This document shows positions 13,743 through 15,399 of a DNA stretch of 15,399 bases, one piece after another; position 1 is the first letter of the stretch; each line of letters begins with the position of its first letter. The notes under the pieces were generated by a model, which was given only the letters and a program-made list of their open reading frames with translations, searched no databases and was not told where the DNA came from. Source of the DNA: Zongyangia gallinarum (lineage in GTDB: Bacteria; Bacillota; Clostridia; Oscillospirales; Ruminococcaceae); NCBI GenBank assembly GCA_904419315.1, contig CAJFQY010000035.1, positions 1-15,399 of the forward strand, read 5' to 3'. Position numbers and translations under genes: made by a program.

Positions 13743-14785
13743 AAAAGAGTTCCAAATATCTGTTGATTATCGGCGGGATTCTGTCCGTCGTTGGAGTTAT
13801 TACCATGGGAATTTCCGTTGTGGCTGGGGCCAGGACAGGCGTGGTAATTGGTGGCAACGGAATTCAGGTTACCGAAACAAAAGTAATGGATATGGGAAAA
13901 GGAGAAACGATTCAGGATCAAAAAGTGCTGGAGTCCTTTGAATCACTTTATGTTGACGCAGGGGTGAGTGAGATCCGTCTTGTGCCCTCCGACCATTACG
14001 GTATGGAGTATCAGCTCAACCGTTCTGATGGAGAGCTATCCTGTGAAGTGAAAGACGGCGCGCTTCATGTGACCCAAGGGTCGAATGGGGGAATCCACTT
14101 TAACCTAGACCTGTTTGGATGGATGAACCGGCAGAAGACCTATCTTGCAATTTATTATCCAGAGGGAACCCAGTTTAATACGGTGCAGGTAGAAAACAGC
14201 TTGGGTGAGCTGACGGTAAAGGATATAAAGGCGAAGACAGCGGACTTTTCCCTCGATCTTGGATATGGCGTTTATGAAAACATAGAGGCCGAGAAATTAA
14301 CAATTCACCATGATAGTGGTTCCTTGAATATATCAAACGGTACGGTGGGCTCGCTGGAAATTCAGTGCGAACTTGGAGAAGCGCAATTGAGCGGTATCAC
14401 TGCCAATCAAATGAACTTTCAAGGAGATTTGTGCAGTCTGAGTATCCGTAACAGCCTGCTGCGACAGTCTGAGATTTCCTGCAGCATGGGAGAAGTGGAT
14501 ATTCAGGGCCTGGAATCGGATGGACTACAGATTGAAGCGGATAATGGTTCTGTGGTTGTCGAGGGTACCCTTCGAGGCCGTACGGGAATTGATGCTGAGA
14601 TGGGCAGCATCCATGTTACCACCACCTTGAGAAAGAATGAATACAACTATGATGTCCACTGTGAGATGGGGGAAATCTATATGAATGGGGAAGAACAGGG
14701 TGGTTTGACCTTTGACACAGGGGCGGAAAACGACCTGGATCTTCAAGCGGATTTAGGCAGTATCCATATCAATGTGAAGGAATAG
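13739..14785 (+). CDS. DUF4097 family beta-repeat membrane-anchored protein
   Basis: The 348 residues start with a basic end and one membrane segment (about 7-30), so most of the protein is probably outside the cell. From about 60 on it consists of short beta-strand repeats. The motif [C/A/S]-x-[L/M]-G-[E/S]-[I/V/A] recurs at 153-158 (NSLGEL), 210-215, 248-253, 287-292, 308-313 and 337-342. This suggests a right-handed parallel beta-helix or roll, as expected for DUF4097. Cysteines occur at 210, 232, 248 and 308, three of them at equivalent repeat positions. The start ATG overlaps the stop of the HAAS gene as ATGA, with AAAGGGGAAGG upstream. The function is unknown; a role in envelope sensing or surface adhesion has been proposed for relatives. 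A terminator follows closely. Confidence 0.9.
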   Translation: MKKSSKYLLIIGGILSVVGVITMGISVVAGARTGVVIGGNGIQVTETKVMDMGKGETIQDQKVLESFESLYVDAGVSEIRLVPSDHYGMEYQLNRSDGELSCEVKDGALHVTQGSNGGIHFNLDLFGWMNRQKTYLAIYYPEGTQFNTVQVENSLGELTVKDIKAKTADFSLDLGYGVYENIEAEKLTIHHDSGSLNISNGTVGSLEIQCELGEAQLSGITANQMNFQGDLCSLSIRNSLLRQSEISCSMGEVDIQGLESDGLQIEADNGSVVVEGTLRGRTGIDAEMGSIHVTTTLRKNEYNYDVHCEMGEIYMNGEEQGGLTFDTGAENDLDLQADLGSIHINVKE

Positions 14786-14790
14786 CAATG

Positions 14791-14820
14791 AAAAAGGTGG
14801 CCAGCTGGCCGCCTTTTTTA
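14791..14820 (+). terminator. Rho-independent terminator of the PadR-HAAS-DUF4097 operon
   Basis: AAAAAGGTGGCC pairs with GGCCGCCTTTTT (14791-14818), with one G-U pair, around a tiny AGCT-centred loop, and ends in a T-run. Confidence 0.9.
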
Positions 14821-14901
14821 GTAAGGGTTAGATTTTTAAGCTACGTCTTGCAAGATTGTAGATTGTTTTGCAACAGGCACAAAAAGTTCACAATTTATTA
14901 A

Positions 14902-14930
14902 TGAAACACCGGATAGGTATAGTGTATAGT
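14902..14930 (+). promoter_or_regulatory. Possible htpG promoter
   Basis: TATAGT occurs twice, at 14918-14923 and 14925-14930. The second has TGAAAC (14902-14907) as a weak -35 at 17 bp. A start there would fall near 14937, inside the CIRCE element, which is the usual location for HrcA repression. Confidence 0.5.
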
Positions 14931-14935
14931 TTATA

Positions 14936-14962
14936 TTAGCACTCTAAGCGTGTGATTGCTAA
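14936..14962 (+). promoter_or_regulatory. CIRCE operator (HrcA binding site) upstream of htpG
   Basis: The left half TTAGCACTC (14936-14944) is a perfect match to the CIRCE consensus. After exactly 9 nt comes GATTGCTAA (14954-14962), which differs from GAGTGCTAA at one base. This is the binding site for the heat shock repressor HrcA. It lies 23 nt before the htpG start codon. Confidence 0.93.
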
Positions 14963-14985
14963 TACAATAAAAGGGGAGACCAATC

Positions 14986-15399
14986 ATGGCCAAAAAACAG
15001 TTTAAGGCGGAATCCAAACGCCTTTTGGATCTGATGATCCATTCTATTTATACCAACCGGGAAATTTTTCTGCGGGAACTGATTTCCAATGCCAGTGACG
15101 CCATTGACAAACTGTGCTATCTGTCTTTGACCGACGAAAATGTGGGTATGAGCCGCGGTGATTTTGCCATCACCATCAAACAGGATAAAGAGGCTCGCAC
15201 TTTGATGGTATCCGATAATGGTATCGGCATGGACAAGCAGGCTTTGGAGGAAAATCTGGGTGTCATCGCCAAAAGTGGTTCTCTGCAGTTTAAGGAAAAC
15301 CTCGAAAAAGACGAGCAGAAAAACGACGATATTGATATCATCGGCCAATTTGGCGTTGGATTTTACTCCGCTTTTATGGTCAGCGACACGGTAACCGTT
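14986..15399 (+). CDS. htpG: Chaperone HtpG (Hsp90), N-terminal fragment
   Basis: The gene runs off the right edge; 138 codons are visible with no stop. HtpG is the ATP-dependent cytoplasmic Hsp90 chaperone. The visible part is the N-terminal GHKL ATPase domain. IFLRELISNASDAIDKL (27-43) carries the catalytic Glu31 and the Mg-binding Asn35, SDNGIGM is at 76-82, the lid segment GVIAKSGSLQF is near 92-102, and IIGQFGVGFYSAFMV is at 118-132. The start ATG has RBS AAGGGGAG (14971-14978) 7 nt upstream. A CIRCE element lies just before it, so heat induction through HrcA is likely. Confidence 0.97.
   Translation, partial: MAKKQFKAESKRLLDLMIHSIYTNREIFLRELISNASDAIDKLCYLSLTDENVGMSRGDFAITIKQDKEARTLMVSDNGIGMDKQALEENLGVIAKSGSLQFKENLEKDEQKNDDIDIIGQFGVGFYSAFMVSDTVTV

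Overview
The window looks like a chromosomal segment of an anaerobic Gram-positive bacterium of the Clostridia, perhaps Oscillospirales/Ruminococcaceae. This rests on moderate GC, strong GGAGG-type ribosome binding sites, several TTG/GTG starts, type II lipoprotein signals, a PadR-HAAS-DUF4097 operon, a CIRCE element and a type A-like RNase P RNA. The genus is an inference and is not secure. No mobile element, CRISPR array or tRNA was seen.

Layout. Positions 1-144 are the 3' end of a small heat shock protein (Hsp20). It is followed by a strong bidirectional terminator shared with the convergent RNase P RNA gene (rnpB, minus strand, about 222-580). Then come gdhA (NADP-type glutamate dehydrogenase), a branched-chain aminotransferase and an RluA/RluD-family pseudouridine synthase. 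Two complete but diverged polar amino acid ABC importers follow, each in the order lipoprotein, permease, ATPase (4516-6798 and 9332-11788). A membrane-anchored LysM-G5-M23 cell wall peptidase (7321-9108) lies between them. Next is a GntR/HutC regulator (11992-12756), then a three-gene operon of a PadR repressor, a HAAS/DUF1700 membrane protein and a DUF4097 beta-repeat protein (12872-14785). The window ends inside htpG (Hsp90), which is preceded by a CIRCE operator.

How the genes fit together. The left and middle parts form a nitrogen and amino acid block. GdhA makes glutamate, the aminotransferase uses glutamate as amino donor for branched-chain amino acids, and two importers bring in amino acids. 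The aminotransferase promoter and the first importer promoter share a closely similar 25-bp box, which suggests co-regulation. The right part is an envelope and stress block: the M23 hydrolase, the PadR-HAAS-DUF4097 module with a repeated AT-rich operator over its promoter, and CIRCE-controlled htpG. Every gene except the left-edge fragment is on the plus strand. rnpB is the only minus-strand gene.

Most promising for novelty are the PadR-HAAS-DUF4097 module and its operator, the shared promoter box, a Pho-box-like element with a correctly spaced -10 in the 6.8-7.3 kb gap, a perfect 26-bp palindrome in the same gap, and the terminator that directly abuts the ribosome binding site of the pseudouridine synthase gene.
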